A DNA stretch of 45,475 nucleotides from Acidimicrobiales bacterium (GCA_022451505.1 JAKURX010000004.1:1-45475), one strand, 5' to 3'; shown: positions 8,355 through 18,318, counted from the stretch's first letter. A program made the numbers and translations. Notes: a model not told the origin generated them from the sequence alone.

Positions 8355-9341
8355 GTGCGGGTCGTCGCCGCGCTGGACAAGTTTCGGGGGACCGCAACGG
8401 CGGCCCAGGTGGCCTCGGCGGTGGCCCGGGCGGTAGCCGGGCACGGTGGCACTACGGTCGAGGTACCGATGGCCGACGGCGGGGAGGGGATACTTGACGT
8501 CCTTGGGGGTCCTGACCGAACCAACGAGGTAACCGGGCCCCTCGGCGAACCGGTGTCGGCCGGCTGGCGGCTCTCTGGTGAAACGGCGGTCATCGAGATA
8601 GCCCGGGCCGCCGGCCTGGTGCTGGCCGGCGGGGCGGATGGGAACCGACCGCTGGACGCCACCACGACTGGGGTGGGGGAGCTGATGCACCACGCCGTAG
8701 AGCAGGGGGCCCGCCGGATCATCGTGGGTATGGGTGGCTCCGCCTCCACCGACGGCGGCCTCGGAGCGGTGGACGCCATGGGGTCACTGGCCCGGTACCG
8801 GGGGGTGGAGTTGTTAGGTGCCTGCGACGTGCGGACCCGGTTTACCGATGCCGCTGAGGTGTTCGGACCACAGAAAGGGGCCTCCGATGCCCACATCCGC
8901 CTGCTGACCAGACGCCTGGAGCGCCTGGTCCAGGTGTACGAGGAGCGCTACGGCGTCGACGTATCGGCGATAGACCGGGCGGGTGCCGCCGGAGGCCTGG
9001 CCGGAGGACTGGCCGCCCGGGGCGCCCAACTGGTCGACGGCGTCGACCTGGTGGCCGAAGAGGTCCAACTCGACGAGCACCTGGCCGGGGCCGACCTGGT
9101 GGTTACTGGCGAGGGTCGGTTGGACGCCACCTCGATGGCGGGCAAGGTGGTGGGCGGTGTGGCCGCCTACGCGGCGGCGGCCAGCGTGCCGCTTCTGGTG
9201 GTGGTGGGGAGTGCCGATCCGGATGTGGTAGTCCCTGGCGACGTGCTCTCCCTGGTCGACCTCTTCGGGCTGGACCGCGCCCAGACTGACACCGGCGCCT
9301 GCGTCACCGAAGCGGTGGCCGGGTGGCTGGCGGGGCGGTGA
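8355..9341 (+). CDS. Glycerate kinase
   Basis: Phosphorylates glycerate, linking glyoxylate or serine metabolism to glycolysis. 328 residues from GTG 8355, somewhat shorter than the usual 370-380 of the GlxK/GarK family. Conserved blocks are ALDKFRGTATAAQVA at the N-terminus, PMADGGEG, IVGMGGSASTDGG, and VTGEGRLDATSMAGKVVGGVA near the C-terminus. Whether it makes 2- or 3-phosphoglycerate is not readable here. No glyoxylate carboligase or tartronate semialdehyde reductase is nearby. Confidence 0.9.
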   Translation: MRVVAALDKFRGTATAAQVASAVARAVAGHGGTTVEVPMADGGEGILDVLGGPDRTNEVTGPLGEPVSAGWRLSGETAVIEIARAAGLVLAGGADGNRPLDATTTGVGELMHHAVEQGARRIIVGMGGSASTDGGLGAVDAMGSLARYRGVELLGACDVRTRFTDAAEVFGPQKGASDAHIRLLTRRLERLVQVYEERYGVDVSAIDRAGAAGGLAGGLAARGAQLVDGVDLVAEEVQLDEHLAGADLVVTGEGRLDATSMAGKVVGGVAAYAAAASVPLLVVVGSADPDVVVPGDVLSLVDLFGLDRAQTDTGACVTEAVAGWLAGR

Positions 9342-9377
9342 CCTCGACTGCGGGTGGGGGCAGGCCGGTCCGCTGGG

Positions 9378-9383
9378 TAGGTT
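9378..9383 (+). promoter_or_regulatory. TANNNT box upstream of the MoaD/ThiS-like gene
   Basis: TAGGTT ends 8 nt before the ATG at 9392, and no Shine-Dalgarno sequence is seen in between. It fits a -10 element of a leaderless transcript. No convincing -35 is visible. Confidence 0.4.
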
Positions 9384-9391
9384 TTCTGATC

Positions 9392-9667
9392 ATGGCCGTC
9401 ACCATCCGTATTCCCACCACGCTCCGCCCCCTGACCGGTGGCCAGCCCGAGGTCGAAGTGGAGGCGGGCACGGTCGCCGACGCCCTCTCCGCCCTAGACG
9501 CTGCCCACCCAGGCTTCTCCGAGCGGATCCTGGACGAGGGTGGTTCCCTGCGCCGCTTCGTCAACGTCTTCGTGAGTGACGACGACGTGAGGTTCCTGGA
9601 CGGCCTGGCTACCATCGTGCCCGACGGCGGCACAGTGGCCATCGTGCCAGCGGTGGCCGGGGGCTGA
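9392..9667 (+). CDS. MoaD/ThiS family sulfur-carrier-like protein
   Basis: 91-residue ubiquitin-fold protein starting MAVTIRIPTTLRPLTGG and ending in Gly-Gly (VPAVAGG), the diglycine that is adenylated and thiocarboxylated in this family. The 9392 ATG is chosen over an upstream in-frame start because similarity begins there. No moaE, moeB or thiG is nearby, so a role in molybdopterin, thiamine or another sulfur pathway cannot be assigned. Confidence 0.85.
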   Translation: MAVTIRIPTTLRPLTGGQPEVEVEAGTVADALSALDAAHPGFSERILDEGGSLRRFVNVFVSDDDVRFLDGLATIVPDGGTVAIVPAVAGG

Positions 9668-9681
9668 TCCCGCCTTTCTTG

Positions 9682-9705
9682 CCCGGGCGAGTTTTCGGCC
9701 CCGGG
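9682..9705 (+). terminator. Strong hairpin after the MoaD-like gene
   Basis: CCCGGG+CGA (9682-9690) pairs with TCG (9695-9697) and CCCGGG (9700-9705), leaving a 2-nt bulge and a GTTT loop. This gives nine pairs starting 15 nt after the stop codon. No T-run follows. It probably insulates groEL from upstream transcription. Confidence 0.4.
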
Positions 9706-9717
9706 TGTCGGTCGTAG

Positions 9718-9735
9718 AACGTGGCCGGCCACGTT
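9718..9735. promoter_or_regulatory. 18-bp perfect palindrome upstream of groEL
   Basis: AACGTGGCCGGCCACGTT reads identically on both strands with no spacer, 122 to 105 bp upstream of the groEL ATG. A dimeric regulator site is plausible. It is not the HAIR sequence bound by HspR. Confidence 0.4.
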
Positions 9736-9739
9736 GGAA

Positions 9740-9758
9740 AACCAGCGGTCTGCTGGTT
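9740..9758. promoter_or_regulatory. 7-bp inverted repeat in the groEL promoter region
   Basis: AACCAGC (9740-9746) and GCTGGTT (9752-9758) are perfect inverted repeats around GGTCT. They lie in the 17-nt gap between a possible -35 (TTGGAA, 9734-9739) and -10 (TTGGAT, 9757-9762). Confidence 0.35.
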
Positions 9759-9761
9759 GGA

Positions 9762-11459
<1,698 letters not shown>

Positions 11460-11476
11460 GCGGGTCGACCGGACAC

Positions 11477-11494
11477 GATCCCTGGACCGGGATT
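11477..11494 (+). terminator. Weak hairpin after groEL
   Basis: ATCCC (11478-11482) and GGGAT (11489-11493) flank TGGACC, with a possible extra G-U pair outside. It starts 18 nt after the groEL stop. There is no T-run, so terminator function is uncertain. Confidence 0.25.
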
Positions 11495-11592
11495 GGACCA
11501 CGTCGAGCGGGTGCCTTCTGGGGCTCCCACTCCGCTTTTATCGCTGGGGCGTGTTCACTGGTGGGCATGGCCAGCTTGAGGAGATCCGGACG

Positions 11593-12378
11593 ATGAGCCG
11601 CGGTCGGACGTCTCGGGTCTTCACCCGTCGGATTGACGCCGACGGCTCGCGGCGGGTACCCGACGAGCTCATCGTGGAGGAGCCCCTGGCCATCCGTCTG
11701 GACGGCGAGCTGGTGGCTACCACCATGCGCACCCCGGGCGACGACTTCGAGCTGGCCGTCGGCTTCTGCATCACCGAGGGCGTTCTGCACGACGTCCCGA
11801 TCCGCACCGTGCGGTACTGCGGGGAGGGACCGGCCGCTCAGGCTGAGTACAACGACGTCACCGTCGACACCGGTGGTCGTGCACCGGCGCCCACGCCACG
11901 CCTGGGGCCCGCCTCGTCCTCGTGCGGTATCTGTGGGACGGTGGCCATCGACGACCTCCGGGAACGACTTCGGCCCCTGGACGTGGAGCCCTTCGAAATC
12001 GGGGTGCTGGCCGGCTTGGCCGACCGGATCGACGGCCAGGCCCTCTTCTCGACCACCGGGGCCGTTCACGCCGCGGTGGCCTTCGACCGGTCGGGCATGC
12101 CGCAGGTGCTTCGGGAGGACATCGGGCGCCACAACGCCGTCGACAAGGTGGTCGGGCGGCTCCACATGGATGGCCTCCTACCGGCCGGGGACCTAGGCCT
12201 GTGGGTTAGCGGCCGGGCCTCGTTCGAGATGGCCCAGAAGGCGTGGGCAGCTGGGTTCGCCTGCCTGGTTGCGGTGAGCGGCCCGTCGGCTCTGGCCGTG
12301 GAGACGGCCGTCGTGGCCAACCTGCAGCTGGCCGGGTTCGCCCGGGGCGATCGCTTCAACCTCTACACGGGCGATTGA
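11593..12378 (+). CDS. fdhD: Formate dehydrogenase accessory sulfurtransferase FdhD
   Basis: Transfers sulfur from a cysteine desulfurase to the bis-MGD cofactor of formate dehydrogenase. 261 residues from ATG 11593, preceded by GAGGAG; a GTG at 11551 is an alternative. The CxxC motif is SSCGICG with Cys111 and Cys114. TGAVHAA and REDIGRHNAVDKVVG are the family signatures around the nucleotide or cofactor site. No formate dehydrogenase gene is in the window, so its partner enzyme must be elsewhere. Confidence 0.95.
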   Translation: MSRGRTSRVFTRRIDADGSRRVPDELIVEEPLAIRLDGELVATTMRTPGDDFELAVGFCITEGVLHDVPIRTVRYCGEGPAAQAEYNDVTVDTGGRAPAPTPRLGPASSSCGICGTVAIDDLRERLRPLDVEPFEIGVLAGLADRIDGQALFSTTGAVHAAVAFDRSGMPQVLREDIGRHNAVDKVVGRLHMDGLLPAGDLGLWVSGRASFEMAQKAWAAGFACLVAVSGPSALAVETAVVANLQLAGFARGDRFNLYTGD

Positions 12379-12400
12379 CGGTCCGTCCGAGACCCCTCTC

Positions 12401-12406
12401 TAGACT
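12401..12406 (+). promoter_or_regulatory. TANNNT box for a leaderless hemQ transcript
   Basis: TAGACT ends 7 nt before the hemQ ATG at 12414 with no Shine-Dalgarno sequence between. A TTGACG at 12375-12380, overlapping the fdhD stop, is 20 nt upstream, which is too far for a normal -35. Confidence 0.45.
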
Positions 12407-12413
12407 CCGTCGG

Positions 12414-13100
12414 ATGAGCGAACCGGTCAGCCCCGTCGTCGGCCTCGGCGTCCTCCACCTGTTCTGCCGGATCCCCGGCTCGGGTGTCGACCGGGAGGCG
12501 GTTCGCACCGCCGTCGAGGCCGCCACCGCTGCCGGCGACCAGGTGGTTTCGGTAGCGATCCTGGGCCACAAGGCTGACCTAGCGTTCATGGGTCTGGGTG
12601 ACGACCTCTGGCGCCTGCGAGATCTCCAGACAGCCCTGGTGGCTGCCGGCCTACAGGTGGTGGATAGCTACGTGTCGCTGACTGAGGTCTCCGAGTACGC
12701 CCAAGGCGTGCCGGATGAGATGAAGCAGGCCCGGCTCCACCCAGAGTTGCCCCCCGAAGGCAAGCCGGCGTGGTGCTTCTACCCGATGTCCAAGCGACGC
12801 AACGTAGGCGCCAACTGGTACCGCCTCCCGTACGACGACCGCCACGAACTGATGATGGAGCACGGTGCCTCGGGGCGGAGGTTCGCCGGCCGCATCCTGC
12901 AGGTTGTTACCGGATCGACCGGAGTGGACGACCACGAGTGGGGGGTCACGCTGTTTGGCGAACACCCTGACGACCTCAAAGACGTCGTCTACACCATGCG
13001 CTACGACCGGGCGTCGGCCGACTACGGCGAGTTTGGCACCTTCTACACCGGCATGGTTGATGACCTGGACATCGTCCTGACCCGGGCGGGTTGTGCTTGA
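12414..13100 (+). CDS. hemQ: Coproheme decarboxylase HemQ (ChdC), chlorite dismutase superfamily
   Basis: Last step of the coproporphyrin-dependent haem pathway, decarboxylating coproheme to haem b. 228 residues from ATG 12414. The catalytic Tyr123 and Lys127 (YPMSK) and proximal His150 (MMEHG) show the same 27-residue Tyr-His spacing as the Staphylococcus aureus enzyme (Tyr145, His172). The block DDHEWGVTLF and the FGTFYTG end are family hallmarks. A chlorite dismutase role is less likely because the catalytic pattern is HemQ-like and cgoX and hemE are encoded at 41-43 kb. Confidence 0.93.
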   Translation: MSEPVSPVVGLGVLHLFCRIPGSGVDREAVRTAVEAATAAGDQVVSVAILGHKADLAFMGLGDDLWRLRDLQTALVAAGLQVVDSYVSLTEVSEYAQGVPDEMKQARLHPELPPEGKPAWCFYPMSKRRNVGANWYRLPYDDRHELMMEHGASGRRFAGRILQVVTGSTGVDDHEWGVTLFGEHPDDLKDVVYTMRYDRASADYGEFGTFYTGMVDDLDIVLTRAGCA

Positions 13101-13102
13101 TT

Positions 13103-13921
13103 GTGGAACCGATTGTCGTCGACGAGCCGTCGTTGGAGAGCCTCCGGCGGGCCCTGAACGACCTGGACCGGGTCGTAGTGGCCTTCTCCGGCGGCGCCGA
13201 CTCGGCGTTCTTGGCCCGGATGGCTCACGACACCCTGGGTTCCGACCGGGTCCACGTAGTGACCGCCGTGTCCCCGTCGCTGGCGGGCGACGAGCGGGCC
13301 GAGGCGGCCTCCCTGGCCGACGAGTGGGGTCTGCGCTGGTCGGAGGTCGAGACCCACGAGATGGTCGATGCCGCCTACCGGGTCAACGACGCTGACCGGT
13401 GCGGACGGTGCAAGGACGCCCTCATGGACGTGTTGGACCCCATTGCCGTCCGGGAGTCGGCCACCGTCGTCCTGGGCGTTAACGTCGATGACCTCGGTGA
13501 CCACCGCCCCGGTCAGGCTGTGGCGTCGGAACGAGGAGCCCGGTTCCCCCTCGTGGAGGCCGGCATGACCAAGGCCGATGTCCGCTACCACTCCCGCCGC
13601 CTGGGCCTGCGCACGGCCGACAAGCCGGCCGCCGCCTGCCTGGCCTCGAGGATTCCCTACGGCTCTGAAGTCACAGTCGATGTCCTGACGGCCGTGGAAC
13701 GCGCCGAGGCTGCCCTGCGTCGGCTGGGGTTTGCGGATCTTCGCGTTCGCCACTACGACGACGCGGCCCGCCTGGAGGTCCCGACCGATCGGCTGGCCGA
13801 GGTGGTGGAGCGCCGGACCGAGGTGGTGGCCGCCGTGGCGGCCGCCGGCTACGCCTATGTCACCCTCGACCTGGAGGGGCTGCGGTCCGGGAACCTGAAC
13901 CAGGCCCTAGACGGTGGGTGA
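13103..13921 (+). CDS. larE: LarE-type ATP-dependent sulfur transferase
   Basis: PP-loop ATPase family that installs sulfur on the nickel-pincer nucleotide precursor of lactate racemase. About 272 residues from GTG 13103; TTG 13091 is an alternative. The PP-loop is SGGADSAF (29-36). Cys100 and Cys103 (RCGRCK) and Cys179 (ACLASRIPYG) give the three-Cys arrangement linked to iron-sulfur-cluster LarE enzymes, not the single sacrificial Cys of Lactiplantibacillus. No larA, larB or larC is nearby, so another thiolation substrate is possible. It follows hemQ by 2 bp. Confidence 0.82.
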   Translation: MEPIVVDEPSLESLRRALNDLDRVVVAFSGGADSAFLARMAHDTLGSDRVHVVTAVSPSLAGDERAEAASLADEWGLRWSEVETHEMVDAAYRVNDADRCGRCKDALMDVLDPIAVRESATVVLGVNVDDLGDHRPGQAVASERGARFPLVEAGMTKADVRYHSRRLGLRTADKPAAACLASRIPYGSEVTVDVLTAVERAEAALRRLGFADLRVRHYDDAARLEVPTDRLAEVVERRTEVVAAVAAAGYAYVTLDLEGLRSGNLNQALDGG

Positions 13922-13987
13922 CCGGGTACCCAGTCGGGCTGGCTCCCGGATGGTCCCCCGCCGTCGCAGCGTCGCCAAGGCCCAGCG

Positions 13988-14284
13988 GTGAGGGTTGCCG
14001 CCCACGTTCCGGACCTCATGGACCGGTCTCGGCTCCGGTCGACCAAGGCCGAGGTGGTCCTGGTATCAGATCCGGCTGAGCTGGTGGGCCTAGAGGTTGA
14101 TCTCGTGGTGGTGGACCTATCCCGACCCGGCGTGCTCGACGTACTGGGCGACGTCGGTGCCCGCACTGTGGGCTTTGCCGCCCACGTGGACGAGGAGTTG
14201 ATGGCCGCCGCCTCAGCTGCCGGATGTGACGAGGTGCTGGCCCGGTCGGTGTTCTTCCGGCGGTTCCCAGACTTCGTTAACTGA
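13988..14284 (+). CDS. Small receiver-like protein, function unknown
   Basis: 98 residues from GTG 13988. The pattern of alternating hydrophobic strands and helices, with an Asp at the end of a strand (LVVVDLSRP) and a later GFAAHVDEELMAAASAAGCDEVL segment, resembles a shortened response-regulator receiver fold. The usual N-terminal acidic pair and the conserved Lys are not evident, so phosphorylation is doubtful. It lies 66 bp after larE and 23 bp before glnD. Annotation stays hypothetical. Confidence 0.6.
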   Translation: MRVAAHVPDLMDRSRLRSTKAEVVLVSDPAELVGLEVDLVVVDLSRPGVLDVLGDVGARTVGFAAHVDEELMAAASAAGCDEVLARSVFFRRFPDFVN

Positions 14285-14294
14285 GCGGGCCCAC

Positions 14295-14300
14295 TACCGT
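14295..14300 (+). promoter_or_regulatory. TANNNT box upstream of glnD
   Basis: TACCGT ends 7 nt before the glnD GTG at 14308. No Shine-Dalgarno sequence is seen. Leaderless -10 candidate. Confidence 0.4.
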
Positions 14301-14307
14301 CGCTCCG

Positions 14308-16608
14308 GTGGGCCAACTCGACGTCTCCGACCTGCTGGCCGACCGTCACCTACGGGGTCCGGAGTTCTGCGAGGCCCTGACCGACCGGATCGACGGCTTC
14401 CTGGCCGGTGTCTTCGCGGCGGCCGAGGCCCCGGAGGGAACTGCCCTAGTGGCCGTAGGCGGGTACGGCCGACGGGAGCAGTGCCCGGGCAGCGACGTGG
14501 ACGTGGTTTTGGTACACCGGCCCAACACGGACGTTCGGGAGGCCGCCCAGCGGATCTGGTACCCGCTCTGGGACGCTGGTCTAAAGCTGGGCCATCAAGT
14601 CGGGACGGTGGCCCAACTGCTGGAGGTGGCCACCGACAGCCTGGAGACAGCGACCAGCCTCCTGGCCGCCCGTACAGTGGCCGGCGACAGCGAGCTGGCC
14701 GACGAACTGGCCGCCACCGCCCTACGGCAGTGGGTCAACCGGTCCAAGCACCACCTGGACCGGATGAAGGCCGCGGTGGCCGAACGCCACGCCCGGTTTG
14801 GTGAGGTGGCCTTCCTGTTGGAGCCTGACCTGAAGGAGGCCCGGGGCGGGCTGCGCGATGTTCACAACCTCCTCTGGGTGGAGCAGGCCACGGTGCCCAT
14901 CCTGCGCGAGGCCGAGTCGGCCGGCCTGGCCGCCGCCTCGGAGGTCCTGCTGGCCGTCCGGGTGGAGCTCCATCGCCTTACCGGGAAGCGGTCCGACCAA
15001 CTGCTACTGGAACTCCAGGATGACGTGGCCGACGCCCTCGGCCTGGCCGACTCCGACGTGTTAATGGCCGAGGTCTCGTCCGCCGGAAGGACCATCGCCT
15101 GGACGGGGGAAGGGGCGGCCCGCCGGACCCGTCGGGCGGCGCGTCGGCGCGGTCCCCTGCGGAGCCTCACGGGCTCCCGGCATCGAGAGGTAGCGCCCGC
15201 CCTGGTCCTGGACGACGGCCGCCTGGAGCTCACCCTGGAGGCCGACCTCGCCGACCCTCTGCTGGTGTTGCGGTGTGCCGTGGTGGCCGCCCGCCACGAC
15301 GCCTACCTCCAGCGCGGTTCCTTGGAACGCCTAGCCGACCACAGCAGGCCCCTGTCCATACCGTGGCCGGCCGAGGCCCGGGACCTATTCGTGGAACTCC
15401 TGGCGTACGGGCCGGCTGCCGTACCCGTTATCGAGGACCTGGACCACGTGGGCCTGTTCGTGTTGCTGTTGCCCGAGTGGGAGCCGTGCCGGTCTCGACC
15501 CCAGCGCAACGCCTACCACCGGTTCACCGTGGACCGGCACCTCATGGAGGCAGCGGCCGAGGCCTCCCGCCTGGTGGACCGGGTAGACCGGCCCGACCTC
15601 CTACTGGTTGGGGCCCTGCTTCACGACATCGGCAAGGGCTATCCGGGGGACCATACCGAGGTCGGCGTCGACCTGATGAGGACTATCAGCTCCCGCATGG
15701 GCTTCAGCGAGGCCGACACCGACCTCCTGGTGGCTATGGTCGAACACCACCTGCTGCTCCCCGACGTGGCCACCCGCCGGGACCTCGACGACGACGGCAC
15801 CATCCGGTCGGTGGCTGATGCGCTGGGCAGCATCCGCCTGCTGGAACTACTGGGTGCCCTAACCGAGGCGGATTCCATCGCCACCGGTCCGTCAGCCTGG
15901 AGCTCGTGGAAGGGCGACCTGGTACACGAACTGGTAGACCGGACCCGGCATGTCCTAAGCGGTGGCGACGTGGGCGAGGTACTGGGCGGCTCCTTCCCCG
16001 ATGCCGGGCAACGGGTGCTGCTGGACGAGGGGGGATTCGTAGTCCGGGGCGAGGGCTCGACGCTCACCGTGGTGGCTGACGACCGGCCGGGCACGTTCTC
16101 CAAGGTGGCCGGGGTGCTGTCGCTGAACGGTGCCGACGTCCAGGACGCCGCCGCCCATTCGGAGAACGGGCGGGCCCTGTCGGTGTTCCACGTGGGACAG
16201 GTACTGGGCGGGACGCCGGACTGGGCCCGGATCGAGGACCAGATCCGACGTGCCCTATCCGGTCGCCTGGCCCTGGCTGCCCGGCTAGGGGACCGGTCCC
16301 GGACCTACCGGCCGATTCGCATGACCGCCCGCCCGGCCCGGCCCCGAGTGACCGTGGACAACGAAACCTCGGCCACCGCCACTGTCCTAGAGGTCACCTG
16401 TCCAGACGGCGTGGGTGTGCTGTACCGGATCACTCGGGCCTTCGCCGAACTAGATCTCGATATCGTCCGGGCCCGGGTCCAGACGTTGGGCTCCGACGTT
16501 GTCGATGCCTTTTACGTCCGGGACTCGTCGGGGTCCAAGATCACCGATACAGATCACCTAGCCGAGATCGAGCTCTCAGTGCTGCGCTGGGTGGCTGTCG
16601 ACTTCTGA
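14308..16608 (+). CDS. glnD: [Protein-PII] uridylyltransferase / uridylyl-removing enzyme GlnD
   Basis: Nitrogen sensor that modifies PII. 766 residues, shorter than the E. coli enzyme (890). Domains in order: nucleotidyltransferase with GGYGRREQCPGSDVDVVL near residue 50; the GlnD linker with LEPDLKEARGGLRDVHNLLW; an HD domain with His439-Asp440 (ALLHDIGKG); and two C-terminal ACT domains starting around 590 and 690 (VADDRPGTFSKVAGVL, then VTCPDGVGVLYRITRAF). No glnB, glnK or amtB is adjacent, unlike many actinobacteria. Confidence 0.94.
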   Translation: MGQLDVSDLLADRHLRGPEFCEALTDRIDGFLAGVFAAAEAPEGTALVAVGGYGRREQCPGSDVDVVLVHRPNTDVREAAQRIWYPLWDAGLKLGHQVGTVAQLLEVATDSLETATSLLAARTVAGDSELADELAATALRQWVNRSKHHLDRMKAAVAERHARFGEVAFLLEPDLKEARGGLRDVHNLLWVEQATVPILREAESAGLAAASEVLLAVRVELHRLTGKRSDQLLLELQDDVADALGLADSDVLMAEVSSAGRTIAWTGEGAARRTRRAARRRGPLRSLTGSRHREVAPALVLDDGRLELTLEADLADPLLVLRCAVVAARHDAYLQRGSLERLADHSRPLSIPWPAEARDLFVELLAYGPAAVPVIEDLDHVGLFVLLLPEWEPCRSRPQRNAYHRFTVDRHLMEAAAEASRLVDRVDRPDLLLVGALLHDIGKGYPGDHTEVGVDLMRTISSRMGFSEADTDLLVAMVEHHLLLPDVATRRDLDDDGTIRSVADALGSIRLLELLGALTEADSIATGPSAWSSWKGDLVHELVDRTRHVLSGGDVGEVLGGSFPDAGQRVLLDEGGFVVRGEGSTLTVVADDRPGTFSKVAGVLSLNGADVQDAAAHSENGRALSVFHVGQVLGGTPDWARIEDQIRRALSGRLALAARLGDRSRTYRPIRMTARPARPRVTVDNETSATATVLEVTCPDGVGVLYRITRAFAELDLDIVRARVQTLGSDVVDAFYVRDSSGSKITDTDHLAEIELSVLRWVAVDF

Positions 16609-16644
16609 CCGGACCGGACCGGTCCGGGAGCGGATCGGAGCGCC

Positions 16645-16650
16645 TACGGT
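16645..16650 (+). promoter_or_regulatory. TANNNT box upstream of the Nudix gene
   Basis: TACGGT ends 6 nt before the GTG at 16657. Leaderless -10 candidate; no clear -35. Confidence 0.4.
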
Positions 16651-16656
16651 GCGGGC

Positions 16657-17361
16657 GTGACCGAACCACCCGGTGGTCCCCCGACCCGACGGGACTTGTT
16701 GCGGTGGGCCGAGGCTCTGGCCGGTTCGGCCCGGACCGGCCTCGGGTTCACTGAGTCGCTCTACGAGCGGGAACGCTACGAGGAGATCCTCCATGTAGCG
16801 GCCGAGATCCGGGCCGGGGCCGACGCCCTGGCCGGTCGGGAGGTGGCGGCGGCGGCTCTGGTCGACGAGTGGATGGACACCGTGGGCCGGGGGGTGCCGG
16901 GATACATCACCCCCAAGGTGACCGTTGGCGCGGTGGTCGGCAACGACGACGGCGAACTGCTGCTCGTGCAACGGGCCGACTCCGGGCTCTGGCTCTACCC
17001 GACGGGTTGGGCTGACGTCGGCTACTCGGCGGCCGAGGTGGTGGTCAAGGAGGTCCGGGAGGAGACGGGCATCGAGTGTGAGGTGGTGCGGCCCATCGCC
17101 ATTTTGGACGGGATGAGGCTCGGCTTCACGGGTATCCCGCTGTACTCGCTGGTCTTCCACTGCCAGATGACCGGTGGCCGGCTGAGAGCTCATCCGCTGG
17201 AGTGCTCCGATGTGGGCTTTTTCGCCGAGGGCCACCTGCCTGACGACACGGTTCTGCCCGACCAGTGGGCCGACGACGCCTTTGCGGCGATCCGGGGCGA
17301 GCCGCTAGAGGTGCGCTTCGACGCTCCGCGGAACCCAGCCTGGCGGGCCAGCGAGGCCTGA
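16657..17361 (+). CDS. NUDIX hydrolase with N-terminal helical Nudix-associated domain
   Basis: 234 residues from GTG 16657. Residues about 10-75 are a helical N-terminal domain (RRDLLRWAEALAGSARTGL) found before some Nudix cores. The Nudix box is GWADVGYSAAEVVVKEVREETGIE, with KEVREETG giving the metal-binding glutamates; a Tyr stands where the first Glu of the strict consensus would be, as in related family members. Substrate is probably a nucleoside diphosphate derivative such as ADP-ribose or a CDP-alcohol, but this cannot be resolved. Confidence 0.88.
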   Translation: MTEPPGGPPTRRDLLRWAEALAGSARTGLGFTESLYERERYEEILHVAAEIRAGADALAGREVAAAALVDEWMDTVGRGVPGYITPKVTVGAVVGNDDGELLLVQRADSGLWLYPTGWADVGYSAAEVVVKEVREETGIECEVVRPIAILDGMRLGFTGIPLYSLVFHCQMTGGRLRAHPLECSDVGFFAEGHLPDDTVLPDQWADDAFAAIRGEPLEVRFDAPRNPAWRASEA

Positions 17362-17379
17362 GGCCGGCCGACCCTCAGG
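17357..17379. terminator. Hairpin containing both convergent stop codons (Nudix and PAC2 genes)
   Basis: CCTGAGG (17357-17363) and CCTCAGG (17373-17379) form a perfect 7-bp inverted repeat with a 9-nt loop. The arms contain the TGA stop codons of the two convergent genes. Candidate bidirectional terminator without a T-tract. Confidence 0.45.
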
Positions 17380-18244
17380 TACCGGGCTGGTTGCGGAGGA
17401 AGTCTTCGACCTCGGATACCAACTGATCCGGGTTGTCGGCCGTCTCCTCGTCGAAGTCGGCTTCTAGTTGTTCCACGTACTCAACGGTGTCATCGTCCTC
17501 GGCCACCAGGTCGCTGACCTGGCGTTCGTAGGCGGCGGCGGCGATCTCCAGGTCAGTCCGGGGGACGTTCACGGCCAGCACATGGCAGAGCCGGTCCACG
17601 AGGGCCAGGGCGGCCTTGGGCGACGGGGCGTTGGAGACGTAGGACGGGACGCTGGCCCAGAACGAGGCCGTGGTGACCCCCCGCTCGCGGAGCCCGGCCG
17701 ACAGGACGCCCACGATGCCGGTCGGGCCCTCATAGGTCGACGGCGACAGGGTCAGGCGGGCGGCTAGGACTGGATCGTCGGTCCCGCCGTACACCTGGGT
17801 AGGCCGCGTATGGGGTACGTCGGTCAGGAGGGCGCCGAGGGTGCACACCATGGTGGCGCCCATGGCCTCGGCGGTAATGGCCAGATGGTCCACGAAGCTC
17901 CGCCACCGCAGCTGCGGTTCGTGGCCGATGGCGCACACCAGGTCGTGCTCGGCGCTGGGGATCCGGGCCACGTGGATGCCCGTCGATGGCCAGACGATCT
18001 GGCGAACGTCGTGCTCGTCGAGGTGCACGTTGGGTCGGGCCACCGTGAAGTCAAAGAAGTCCTCGGCGTCGATAGTCGCCACGTGCTCGGCCTGGAAATG
18101 GTCCCGGACGTAGCGGGCGGCCGTGGAACTGGCCTCCCCGGCGTCGTTCCAGCCCTCGAAGGCGGCGACCAGGACCGGGGACCGCAGGTCAGTCGGCACC
18201 TCGTCGACGTTCCAGATGAGGTGTGGGGCGGGGTCAGGGGCCAT
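17375..18244 (-). CDS. PAC2 family protein
   Basis: 289 residues from the ATG at 18244; an upstream in-frame Met at 18298 is rejected because similarity starts with LIWNVDEVPTDLRSPVLVAAFEGWNDAG. That segment and the central MVCTLGALLTDVPHTRP and GPTGIVGVLSAGLRERGV are hallmarks of the PAC2 (proteasome assembly chaperone 2-like) family common in actinobacteria. The C-terminal 70 residues are helical and very acidic. No proteasome genes are in view. Molecular role unknown. Confidence 0.88.
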   Translation of the reverse strand: MAPDPAPHLIWNVDEVPTDLRSPVLVAAFEGWNDAGEASSTAARYVRDHFQAEHVATIDAEDFFDFTVARPNVHLDEHDVRQIVWPSTGIHVARIPSAEHDLVCAIGHEPQLRWRSFVDHLAITAEAMGATMVCTLGALLTDVPHTRPTQVYGGTDDPVLAARLTLSPSTYEGPTGIVGVLSAGLRERGVTTASFWASVPSYVSNAPSPKAALALVDRLCHVLAVNVPRTDLEIAAAAYERQVSDLVAEDDDTVEYVEQLEADFDEETADNPDQLVSEVEDFLRNQPGT

Positions 18245-18252
18245 CGAATTGG

Positions 18253-18258
18253 AGGCTA
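18253..18258 (-). promoter_or_regulatory. TANNNT box upstream of the PAC2 gene
   Basis: On the minus strand, TAGCCT ends 8 nt before the ATG at 18244. It is paired head-to-head with a similar box for the divergent GNAT gene at 18305-18310. Leaderless -10 candidate. Confidence 0.4.
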
Positions 18259-18304
18259 GCCAGAGACGTGCCGACGCGCGCCGGGAGGGGCCCGGCACCG
18301 GCCC

Positions 18305-18310
18305 TAGGCT
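18305..18310 (+). promoter_or_regulatory. TANNNT box upstream of the GNAT gene
   Basis: TAGGCT ends 8 nt before the ATG at 18319, with no Shine-Dalgarno sequence. Leaderless -10 candidate. Confidence 0.42.
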
Positions 18311-18318
18311 GCGCGGCG

